From Paenibacillus artemisiicola (GTDB lineage Bacteria; Bacillota; Bacilli; Paenibacillales; Paenibacillaceae), in the NCBI RefSeq assembly GCF_017652985.1, contig NZ_JAGGDJ010000016.1:1-64000 (forward strand): a stretch of 64,000 nt of DNA, in the 5' to 3' direction. The notes below the pieces were generated by a model. It did not search any database and had not been told where the DNA came from. It worked only from the letters and a program-made list of their open reading frames with translations. Of the stretch, positions 10,240-16,921 are shown one piece after another; the stretch's first letter is position 1, and each line of letters opens with the position of its first letter. A program made the position numbers and the translations under genes.

Positions 10240-10890
10240 TTAGGCCATGACTGCCATGCCGGCCAGACGTTTCGCCGCCTGCTCGGCTTCTTGGTTAGCC
10301 TTCGCAAGGATCTCGTCCTTGTCGATCCGGCCGGTGCCTTGAACGCGGATGATCTCGTAGTCCTCGACGCCGAGGAAATTGAACATCGATTTCAAGTAGT
10401 GGTGGGAAAATTCGTTCTGCGTGTACCAGTCGTTATTGGTGTAAATGCCCGAACTCGCCTGGATGACGACGAGGCTGCGCCCGTCCTTGAGCAGGCCGAC
10501 GGAGCCATTCGAGGTGTATTTGAAGGTCTCGCGGGCGATTAGGACGTTGTCCATGTAATCCTTCAGACGGGACGGAATGTTGAAGTTGTAGAGCGGCATC
10601 ACGATGACGTAGCGTCGCGCTTGCTTGAATTGCTCCAAAATCTCGCGCATACGCGCCGTGACGCGCCGCTCCTCGTCCGTTAACGGCTGGTCGCCTTCCA
10701 GCTTGCTCCACGCGCTCAGCACGGTCGCGTCGATCTGCGGGATCTCCTCGGCAAAGAGATTGATTTCCGAAATTGCGGCTTTCGGATTTTCCTGGCGATA
10801 GGTCTCGAGAAACCGGTCGCGGACCTGCAAGCTGTACGACATCGACGGATCGACGGTAGGGTGAGCGTTAATAACCAGCAATTGTTCCAT
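10240..10890 (-). CDS. azoR: FMN-dependent NADH-azoreductase
   Basis: 216-aa flavodoxin-fold enzyme that reduces azo bonds and quinones with NADH. The N terminus MEQLLVINAHP leads into the phosphate-binding loop containing SMSYSLQVRDRFL. MPLYNFNIPSRLKDYMDNVL and the QASSGIYTNND loop are classic AzoR flavin contacts. Start is at 10890, preceded by AAGGAGCTGACCTTT; an upstream in-frame start at 10926 overlaps a palindrome and lacks a ribosome site. A strong SigA promoter and an operator-like palindrome lie upstream, suggesting control by a quinone/thiol-stress repressor, as known for azoreductases in Bacillus. Confidence 0.92.
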   Translation of the reverse strand: MEQLLVINAHPTVDPSMSYSLQVRDRFLETYRQENPKAAISEINLFAEEIPQIDATVLSAWSKLEGDQPLTDEERRVTARMREILEQFKQARRYVIVMPLYNFNIPSRLKDYMDNVLIARETFKYTSNGSVGLLKDGRSLVVIQASSGIYTNNDWYTQNEFSHHYLKSMFNFLGVEDYEIIRVQGTGRIDKDEILAKANQEAEQAAKRLAGMAVMA

Positions 10891-10925
10891 AAAGGTCAGC
10901 TCCTTCGTTGTATTGTCGATAAACA

Positions 10926-10978
10926 TAATCGACGATTAGGATTATCTTAAATATACGCGGTCTGAAGTCGTTTGTCAA
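10926..10978 (-). promoter_or_regulatory. azoR promoter and palindromic operator
   Basis: Minus strand TTGACA (10973-10978), 17-base spacer, TATATT (10950-10955). Just downstream of the expected start site lies the perfect palindrome TAATCG-A-CGATTA (10926-10938), a likely repressor site. Confidence 0.7.
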
Positions 10979-11120
10979 AAACGAATGATTGGAAAGCTTG
11001 ATCCGTTAGTTATGCTTCGTTCTCGAGGGAATCATGCGGGAGGGAGGATCGGATGCCGTCGGCGTGCCAACTCGAAGAGATGCGCGCGAAGTTAGTCGAG
11101 GCGTAAGCAGCCGAAAACAA

Positions 11121-11149
11121 AAAGAACCGCCCTCTACGGGCGGTTCTTT
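11121..11149 (-). terminator. Terminator downstream of tetR-type gene
   Basis: AAAGAACCGCCC / GGGCGGTTCTTT hairpin; on the minus strand it is followed by TTTTTGTTTT, so it fits the gene at 11308-11943, about 160 bases away. Confidence 0.75.
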
Positions 11150-11307
11150 GGCGCTGCAAGCGGAGCGCTCGCCATGTAAGTCATGGACGGTTCAGGTAAT
11201 CGGGTAAGTTCGAGCCATGCGGTTAGAAGGAAGGCATGCGGAGCAGCAGACGATCGGTGTCGTCGTTGCAGTCATTGCGGCTCTACTCCGTTCCGGGGCT
11301 ACTCTGG

Positions 11308-11943
11308 TCAGATATAACTGTTTTTGAGCAGGTCGGTAATGATCCGGTCCATCCCATCTTCGGCCGGATTCAAGAAATCGCCTTTAAACAGCGTGACTTT
11401 TTTGATGGCGTAGTAATCCAGAAATTGCTGCTTAAGCGTCGTGTCGTAATAATTGAGCAGAAACGGATCCGTCAGCCGGCGAAGGACGGGATCATCCTGC
11501 AAGAAGAACACCACGGGATTGATCGCATGAAAAACGCCTTTATCGAAGCCCTCGCGGTAAAACTGCTGCAAGAGGTCGCAGCGCTTCGTTTGCGCAGCCG
11601 TCATGTGCGCGATCAGTGCGGGCTGATTTTGCTTAATATCGGAATAGAATTCATCGGTCATGATCAAAACGCTAAGCAGCGCCTGTTCGAATATGCGTTG
11701 GAAGCGTTGGCCGAAGGGAAGCTTGTCGTCCAATACGATCGGATCCACATCGACGACGCGCGAAGCATATTCGATCACAAGCTGTTCGATTAAATCGTCC
11801 CTCGACGAAAAATGCTTATAGAACGTGGCTTTGCTGATATTCAAATATTTCAGGATTTCATCGATCTTCAAATAACTGAAGCCCCGCTTGCGGATATGGG
11901 GAAGAATCAATTCAAAGTACTTCGTTTTGGCCGAGCGATCCAT
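11308..11943 (-). CDS. TetR/AcrR family transcriptional regulator
   Basis: 211 aa. The N-terminal helix-turn-helix covers about residues 10-55 with the typical recognition segment LNISKATFYKHFSSRDDLIEQL. The rest is an all-helical ligand-binding/dimer domain with no recognisable specificity. Start ATG 11943 has GGGAGG 7 bases upstream; the frame extends to 11985 without a better site. It is divergent from an aldo-keto reductase gene, and the shared region holds an inverted repeat over that gene's -35 box, so it probably represses the reductase and itself. Confidence 0.9.
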   Translation of the reverse strand: MDRSAKTKYFELILPHIRKRGFSYLKIDEILKYLNISKATFYKHFSSRDDLIEQLVIEYASRVVDVDPIVLDDKLPFGQRFQRIFEQALLSVLIMTDEFYSDIKQNQPALIAHMTAAQTKRCDLLQQFYREGFDKGVFHAINPVVFFLQDDPVLRRLTDPFLLNYYDTTLKQQFLDYYAIKKVTLFKGDFLNPAEDGMDRIITDLLKNSYI

Positions 11944-12001
11944 AGGGAGCCTCCCGCTTAAAGATGTACCGTCATTATAGCGCAATCAGACAAACGATAC
12001 A

Positions 12002-12054
12002 AAGTAAACTTTTTTAATGATTTAGTTTACTTCGTTTAATCGGTATGCTATAGT
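12002..12054. promoter_or_regulatory. Operator and promoter between tetR-type gene and aldo-keto reductase
   Basis: Inverted repeat AAGTAAAC (12002-12009) / GTTTACTT (12025-12032). The right arm overlaps the -35 box TTTACT (12026-12031), which is 17 bases from TATAGT (12049-12054) of a plus-strand promoter. Confidence 0.65.
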
Positions 12055-12098
12055 TTAGCCACACCGGTGCAACATCTAAAATCATGGAGGTATTTCTC

Positions 12099-13139
12099 GT
12101 GCGATATAAAAAACTCGGCTCTACAGGTCTCTTCGTTTCGGAATTGGCTTTCGGCACCATGACGTTCGGAGGAACGGATGCGTTCCGCGTCATGGGCCAG
12201 GTGGGGCAAGCGGAGGCTGACGCCCTGCTTGCGCGGGCCTTTGAGGCCGGCATCAACTTTATTGACACGGCGGACACGTATTCCGGCGGAGAGTCGGAAC
12301 GCATCACGGGTCAAGCCCTGAAGAACCTGGGGATCAAACGAGACGATGTCGTCGTCGCGACCAAAGTGTTCGGCGATATCGGCACGGGTCCCAATCATCG
12401 GGGATCCTCGCGCGGCCACATTATGGATGCGGTTAAGGGCAGCTTGCAACGACTGCAGCTTGATCATATCGATTTGTATCAGCTTCACGGCTTCGATCCC
12501 GCAACCCCGGTCGAGGAGTCGCTCAGTGCCTTGAATGATCTTGTCCGGCAGGGCTTGGTCCGTTATATCGGCGTATCGAACTGGGCCGCATGGCAAATTC
12601 AAAAAGCCATCGGACTCTCCAAGCTGCGCGACTTCGAGAAATTCGCGTCGGTTCAAGCCTATTATTCCTTGGCCGGCAGAGAGCTGGAGCGGGAAATCAT
12701 CCCCATGGCGGAGAGCGAGGGCTTGGGACTAATGATTTGGAGTCCGCTGGCGGGAGGGTTCCTGAGCGGGAAATATAGCCGGGAACAATCGAGCGTCGAC
12801 GGAAGCCGCCGCACGGATTTGGACTTTCCGCCCGTCAACAAGGAACAAGCTTACGACATCATCGACGTCTTGAAGAAGATGGCCGAGCAAAAGCAAGCGA
12901 CGGTTGCGCAGTTGGCGTTGTCCTGGCTGCTGCACCAACCGGCGGTCACCAGCATCATTATCGGGACCAAGAGCGTCAACCAGCTCAACGACAACATCGG
13001 CGCGACCGCGATTCGCTTGACCGAAGCGGAGCTGCAGGCCTTGAACGAGGCGAGCAAGCTGTCCGCGGAGTATCCGGGTTGGATGCTGGAGAGCTGGAGT
13101 GCGGGGAGAACGCAACAACTGCAGGAAGCGCGGATATAA
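12099..13139 (+). CDS. Aldo/keto reductase
   Basis: 346-aa NADP-dependent oxidoreductase of the YghZ/Tas-like AKR group with a (beta/alpha)8 barrel. Visible: KLGSTGLFVSELAFGTMTFG at the N terminus, FIDTADTYSGGESER with the catalytic Asp and Tyr, the Lys in VVVATKVFG, and the C-terminal cofactor loop IIIGTKSVNQLNDN. Start is GTG 12099 with ATGGAGG 8 bases upstream; ATG 12084 forms part of that ribosome site. Probably repressed by the divergent TetR regulator. The physiological substrate is unknown. Confidence 0.92.
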   Translation: MRYKKLGSTGLFVSELAFGTMTFGGTDAFRVMGQVGQAEADALLARAFEAGINFIDTADTYSGGESERITGQALKNLGIKRDDVVVATKVFGDIGTGPNHRGSSRGHIMDAVKGSLQRLQLDHIDLYQLHGFDPATPVEESLSALNDLVRQGLVRYIGVSNWAAWQIQKAIGLSKLRDFEKFASVQAYYSLAGRELEREIIPMAESEGLGLMIWSPLAGGFLSGKYSREQSSVDGSRRTDLDFPPVNKEQAYDIIDVLKKMAEQKQATVAQLALSWLLHQPAVTSIIIGTKSVNQLNDNIGATAIRLTEAELQALNEASKLSAEYPGWMLESWSAGRTQQLQEARI

Positions 13140-13149
13140 AACGAAGATC

Positions 13150-13190
13150 AAACAAGGCAGCCGATCGTTTCCGATCGGTTGCCTTGTTTT
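13150..13190 (+). terminator. Terminator after aldo-keto reductase
   Basis: AACAAGGCAGCCGATCG / CGATCGGTTGCCTTGTT hairpin followed by T residues. Confidence 0.85.
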
Positions 13191-13405
13191 CGTTCGGCTG
13201 CGGGGCGGCCGGACGTCAAAGCGTATGCAGCGGGACCTTGGAGGTCGCCGGCGTTCTTCCGCCTTCGGGCTTGTATGGATCCGGATTTGCCGCGCCGCCC
13301 GCAAGCGCAAACCGCAGAATAAGGTTCGTTAAACAAACGGGTGGTGTTGCGAAGTGGAATAATTCTCGTGCAACAAGGAAGATTATTACTAAACGGACCT
13401 TTGAG

Positions 13406-13966
13406 GTGAGCGTAATTAGAACGATTCAAGACCCAGAGAAAATTAAAGAAGTTGGAGAATTTCATCAAATTAATTCGGAGAACAGCATTCATTTTTTTTG
13501 GTATTGGACGGAACAAACGTTATTTAAGTGGGACTTTTGGTTATCGTGGTGTTTTGCAATTGTCCCCTGGATGTTGTGGTTTCGCTATCGTAACAAGCAA
13601 AGTAGCGGACGTTTGCTTTTGGCTGGTTTTCTCGCGATAATCATTGCCTCGTGGATGGATTTTACCGGCGTGAATATCGGGCTTTGGTATTATACCGGAC
13701 TGGCGATTCCAACCATTCCCGATTATGTTCCATGGGATTTTTGCATGATTCCGGTATTCATTATGTTTATGCTTCAAATTAAGCCCCAAATTTCCGTTTA
13801 TTTAAAGGCACTCGTTTTTGCATTAGTCAGCGCGTTTATTGGGGAACCCATCTTCCTTTGGATCGGGCTTTATAAAATGCTGCACTGGAATCTGCTCTAT
13901 TCGGTTCCAATCTATTTCTTGCTGTTTATCCTTTGCCACAAAGTCAGTCGAATCAGGTTCGAGTGA
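13406..13966 (+). CDS. CBO0543-type membrane protein
   Basis: About 186 aa with five or so hydrophobic segments (e.g. FWLSWCFAIVPWMLWF, LLLAGFLAIIIASWMDF, FCMIPVFIMFMLQI, LVFALVSAFIGEPIFLWIGLY). The sequence FTGVNIGLWYYTGLAIPTIPDYVPWD resembles the CBO0543 family of small integral membrane proteins of Firmicutes, whose function is not known. Start is uncertain: GTG 13406 is the best conventional codon but has only a weak upstream site. Its DNA is clearly richer in A+T than the flanking genes, which suggests acquisition by transfer. A terminator follows at 14019. Confidence 0.72.
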   Translation: MSVIRTIQDPEKIKEVGEFHQINSENSIHFFWYWTEQTLFKWDFWLSWCFAIVPWMLWFRYRNKQSSGRLLLAGFLAIIIASWMDFTGVNIGLWYYTGLAIPTIPDYVPWDFCMIPVFIMFMLQIKPQISVYLKALVFALVSAFIGEPIFLWIGLYKMLHWNLLYSVPIYFLLFILCHKVSRIRFE

Positions 13967-14018
13967 AAAGCGAGTTCCTCATCTTGAGCGATAGGGGCAC
14001 GATAGTTCAATAAACCTT

Positions 14019-14046
14019 GCCGCCGCATTAAGAGGCGGCTTTTCTT
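14019..14046 (+). terminator. Terminator after membrane protein
   Basis: GCCGCC / GGCGGC stem with a 9-base loop, then TTTTCTTTT. Confidence 0.7.
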
Positions 14047-14184
14047 TTGCTCAAAATCAGGCGCGTACCTATCTCGGCAAGCACTCCCCTGCATCGGCGT
14101 TCGCTCAGCTGCCGAGCTACCTGAACGGCCAAATGTCATGGGATGAATTAACCCAAAAGTTTACTTTTACAATCGTTGAGGTCT

Positions 14185-14517
14185 TTATTTGCACTTGCTT
14201 ATCTTGTGCTCCAGCGTTCGTTGAACAATCCCTAAATGCAAATTTAAATCTGCCTCCGACGCCTCGTGCTCGCCTCGTCTCCCTTGAAGCAGATATCGAT
14301 ACCGGTATCCCCGTACAGGATGATCTTCAACCCACATTTTATTTTCCTTCATGACTTGTTTGGACTTCTCCAATTCGAAAAGGATGCACTTGCCAACGAC
14401 CTTGCCGATTGCTTGGGTAAAGCCCTTGGTTTCTCCAACGAACTCTTCAGCACTGTCAAGCGCTGCAAGCAACGCGATGCGAACATTTAGAGCAATGATG
14501 GGGTCGAACCCATTCAT
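14185..14517 (-). CDS. Hypothetical protein
   Basis: 110 aa, soluble, mostly helical at the N terminus (PIIALNVRIALLAALDSAEEFVGE) then basic, with VKENKMW-like and YRYRYLLQGRRGEHEASEADLN stretches. No family recognised. GCGAGGGATG on the minus strand lies about 7 bases before ATG 14517, which supports translation. It lies alone in an A+T-rich patch between orphan genes. An overlapping plus-strand frame (14351-14593) lacks a ribosome site and was rejected. Confidence 0.5.
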   Translation of the reverse strand: MNGFDPIIALNVRIALLAALDSAEEFVGETKGFTQAIGKVVGKCILFELEKSKQVMKENKMWVEDHPVRGYRYRYLLQGRRGEHEASEADLNLHLGIVQRTLEHKISKCK

Positions 14518-14766
14518 TAAATCATCCCTCGCCCATTCATTTTACTCTTATTATATGCGAACATTTGTTCCTTATTCAATGCAAGGGAAATAAAATGCGA
14601 TTTTGCACTAAGATCGGGGCTTGTGGTTATGAGGCTATGGTTCGTCCAATCAAATTCTATCTGTCATTCATAAACTAGTTTTAAGACAGAATTAATGAAA
14701 GGGAGTTCTGTCTAATCCGTGTCATGCGGCTGAGGATTCGAAGCTTGCCAAAAGGAGATGATCGTT

Positions 14767-15201
14767 TTGCCAGCTAGACTTATAGACTCAAAAACCTCAC
14801 AAAACGCAAGCTATGCAAATTCAATCGCCATCCCCATTACCACTGTTGACACACCGACTTTAATTGCTCAACAGACATTAGACCTGTCTGAGGGGACTGA
14901 GGATTTGACTCATGTCGTGTTTTCAGGGGTTGTCGCCATTCAACTGCCGTTATTGCCAGTTGCAACGACCATCACAATCTTTATTGCAAGAGGCTTGACC
15001 TCATCGGATTTGTACGTGTTCTCCGCCGCCCAAAGTTTAGACCTGAGCCTTGTCGGCCCGCAGCTAATTTCATTTTCGGGATCGGATTTTAATGCGCCGA
15101 TAAGCGCAGATCAAGCTTACTCCGTATTCATTCAAGCTTCTGCGCTCGGAACAATTCGGGTAGGGCCTGAAAGTTATATTTTTACGGCCTACTCCGACTA
15201 A
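14767..15201 (+). CDS. Hypothetical beta-rich protein
   Basis: 144 aa, no signal peptide, almost free of charged residues, with alternating hydrophobic strands (DLTHVVFSGVVAIQLPLL, ATTITIFIARGL, AYSVFIQASALGTIRVG). This looks like a compact beta-sandwich as in exosporium or spore-surface proteins, but no family was identified. Start is TTG 14767 with AAAGGAG (14751-14757) 9 bases upstream; the in-frame ATG 14758 directly abuts that site. A terminator follows, so it is probably monocistronic. A+T-rich relative to neighbours. Confidence 0.65.
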   Translation: MPARLIDSKTSQNASYANSIAIPITTVDTPTLIAQQTLDLSEGTEDLTHVVFSGVVAIQLPLLPVATTITIFIARGLTSSDLYVFSAAQSLDLSLVGPQLISFSGSDFNAPISADQAYSVFIQASALGTIRVGPESYIFTAYSD

Positions 15202-15218
15202 ACGCTTGTGAACGGAAT

Positions 15219-15260
15219 GGCCCCGCATCTAACCTTATAGGGAAGACCGGGGCTTTTTAT
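15219..15260 (+). terminator. Terminator after the beta-rich protein gene
   Basis: GGCCCCG / CGGGGCT stem with a 20-base loop, followed by TTTTTATT. Confidence 0.65.
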
Positions 15261-15472
15261 TAAGAGTCGCAGGCACAGCGCTTTTGTATCGAGCCAAATC
15301 ATGTGTCACAGATGGAAATGGTATTTCGTTTCTTCTTTTATATAGGCATAAAAACATGCATAAAAATTCGGTTTTAGAGTAACCGTATTGATGACCAAAA
15401 AGTCGATCCACAAAAAAATGTACCCAATTTGTACCCAACATAGTATTAGTGGGGCATTGGATAATGTTGGGA

Positions 15473-15502
15473 AAATAAAAAACCCTTGATTATCAAGGGT
15501 TT
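15473..15502 (-). terminator. Terminator of tRNA-Arg
   Basis: AACCCTTGA / TCAAGGGTT hairpin; on the minus strand it ends in TTTTTTATTTT, just downstream of tRNA-Arg. Confidence 0.8.
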
Positions 15503-15515
15503 GAGGACTGTTTTA

Positions 15516-15592
15516 TGGCGCGCCCGATACGATTCGAACGTACGACCTGCAGTTTAGGAAACTGTCGCTCTATCCTGCTGAGCTACGGGCGC
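15516..15592 (-). tRNA. tRNA-Arg (CCU)
   Basis: 77-base cloverleaf on the minus strand. Acceptor GCGCCCG pairs with CGGGCGC, the D arm begins TAGCTCAGC, the anticodon loop reads TTCCTAA with anticodon CCU, the T loop is GTTCGAATC, and CCA is encoded. It borders an A+T-rich patch, and tRNA-Arg genes are common integration sites, but no duplicated 3' end was found in the window. Confidence 0.94.
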
Positions 15593-15898
15593 GCGGCAAG
15601 GATAATAATAGCATGAAGGGCGCGGCCGGCGCAACTTGCGGTAAGCGCGATTTTAGTCACGTGGGACGATCGCTCCGGACGCGCCCGATTAGGTCTGGCT
15701 GTGATGCGAAATTAGTTCGAAGGACGGATGAAACGAGTCGCGAGTGGCGGGGGTCTGTTGAACACTGTCGAGAGATTAACGAGGATTATCCAATATTTAT
15801 CGACAAGATTTTACAAAAATAACAACCATAAGCGTATATAATAAAGATGTTACTAAGTGTAACCGAAGCTGATGCGATAGGAGCGTTCCCAGGGCGTC
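15593..15898. other. Intergenic region upstream of spo0E-like gene
   Basis: 306 bases without a supported gene. A 69-codon plus frame (15613-15822) has no ribosome site and no family. The right part is A+T-rich with TTTACA (15810) and TATAAT (15837) but a spacing of 21, so any promoter is unclear. Confidence 0.5.
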
Positions 15899-16114
15899 AT
15901 GAACGACAAAACGAAAATACTCCACGAATTGCAGGTGCTTCGCACAAAGCTGTTCGAAATGGCCGAAGCACGCGGTAGCTTAACGGACCCTGAGGTACTT
16001 GCCATTAGTGAGGAAGCCGATCAACTCATTGTAATCCTGCAGCAGATGCAGAAGGATGAACTGCTGCGCGGCTCAACTAAGAACGCCCTCGCAAACGACG
16101 GAAAAACCGGGTAA
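15899..16114 (+). CDS. Spo0E-like aspartyl-phosphate phosphatase
   Basis: 71 aa. The pattern ILHELQVLRTKLFEMAEARGSLTDPEVLAISEEADQLI matches the short helical-hairpin Spo0E family (L..LR..L...A...G.L.DP.VL.LS...D.LI). Family members dephosphorylate Spo0A~P and so hold back sporulation. The usual SQxLD signature reads SEEAD here, so activity should not be taken for granted. Its 3' end overlaps the convergent tadA by 38 bases. A sporulation-type histidine kinase lies 800 bases downstream. Confidence 0.82.
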   Translation: MNDKTKILHELQVLRTKLFEMAEARGSLTDPEVLAISEEADQLIVILQQMQKDELLRGSTKNALANDGKTG

Positions 16115-16556
16115 GCAAATCCGCGCATTCCTGCCGCAGCAGCCCGCCGACGAGCTCGGTCTCGTGATTGAAGCGGGGCTCCTGCAGCAAGTTCATTAAT
16201 GTACCGGCACAACCTGCCTTCGGGTCGATTGTGCCGTACACCACTTTTCGGATCCGGCTTTGGACAAGCGCTCCCGCGCACATCGGGCACGGCTCCAGCG
16301 TGACGTACAGCGTGCAGTCCAGCAGCCGCCAGGCGCCCAGGTGCCGGCTCGCCTCGCGAATCGCGATCATTTCCGCGTGCGCGGTCGGATCCAGATTCGT
16401 CTCCCGCAAATTATAGCCTCTACCGATAATTTCTCCGTTCTTGACGATCACCGCGCCGATCGGTACCTCGCCGATGGCTTCCGCCCGCTCGGCCTCCTCG
16501 ATGGCAGCTCGCATCCATTGATAGTCGTCTTCCCTAAAGTAGTCGGTTTCGTTCAC
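16077..16556 (-). CDS. tadA: tRNA adenosine(34) deaminase
   Basis: 159-aa zinc deaminase that converts A34 to inosine in tRNA-Arg(ACG). HAEM carries the Zn-binding His and catalytic Glu, and PCPMCAG supplies the two Zn-binding cysteines; EVPIGAVIV and the C-terminal FFRRLR are typical. Its place downstream of serS/tRNA-Ser matches Bacillus yaaJ. In Bacillus the SRP RNA and dnaX genes follow; here they do not, as a histidine kinase is next. Confidence 0.95.
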   Translation of the reverse strand: MNETDYFREDDYQWMRAAIEEAERAEAIGEVPIGAVIVKNGEIIGRGYNLRETNLDPTAHAEMIAIREASRHLGAWRLLDCTLYVTLEPCPMCAGALVQSRIRKVVYGTIDPKAGCAGTLMNLLQEPRFNHETELVGGLLRQECADLLTRFFRRLRGRS

Positions 16557-16921
16557 GTGACGTCCTCCGCTCGAACTGTAGTAGTGTGGTATGCCCAGCC
16601 GACCATGTTCGACTGTCGATAAAGCTCGAATTATGCTACGAACAAATATTCGTTGTTAACAGCATGTGTATAATAATGTGGATAAACTCGGATGACGCAC
16701 AGAATTGCCAACATATCCCCTAGTCACTCTGTTAATAACCACGGGATATGTGGATAACTGCTGTGGATGAACCGAATTCTTTACGCGACTCCCGCCGAAG
16801 GACGGAGCCGGCCAGTTGGGCGGTGCCGTTGAAAATGGCGCATGGAGTTGCTTTCATTTTTTTACAATTATGATATGATCCAAGTAGGATATCCACAAGC
16901 TTGAAAAGGGTGTGTCGCATC
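16557..16921. other. Control region between tadA and histidine kinase
   Basis: 365 bases, A+T-rich, no gene. Holds the divergent control regions and a cluster of DnaA-box-like 9-mers (16677-16770). I looked for the small SRP RNA expected here by synteny and did not recognise its conserved GNAR/tetraloop hairpin. Confidence 0.55.
16677..16770. promoter_or_regulatory. DnaA-box-like cluster
   Basis: TGTGGATAA (the complement of the DnaA box TTATCCACA) occurs exactly at 16677-16685 and 16749-16757, and with one change (TGTGGATGA) at 16762-16770, all in the same orientation. Consistent with DnaA binding near the kinase promoter. Confidence 0.55.

Larger units (their letters stand above)
10891..11307. 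other. Intergenic region with azoR promoter and TetR terminator
   Basis: 417 bases with no convincing gene. It holds the azoR control elements (10926-10978) and the minus-strand terminator (11121-11149). It also has an 18-codon open frame at 11053-11106 behind GGGAGGAT whose product resembles the start of a Spo0E-like protein, too short to call. Confidence 0.6.
15202..15515. other. Intergenic region between orphan gene and tRNA-Arg
   Basis: 314 bases. Contains the terminator of the preceding gene, a 68-codon minus-strand frame (15235-15441) without ribosome site or recognisable product, and the tRNA terminator. Nothing else seen. Confidence 0.6.

Noticed and set aside
11053..11106. 18-codon frame behind GGGAGGAT with a Spo0E-like beginning
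   Set aside because: The resemblance (QLEEMRAKL) is short and the frame stops after 17 residues; could be a decayed gene but cannot be supported.
15235..15441. 68-codon minus-strand frame
   Set aside because: No ribosome site and no recognisable family; lies across a terminator region.
16622..16770. Origin of replication
   Set aside because: DnaA boxes and A+T-rich DNA are present but only three boxes, no dnaA/dnaN neighbours and no repeated 13-mer region; a regulatory or titration site is more likely.
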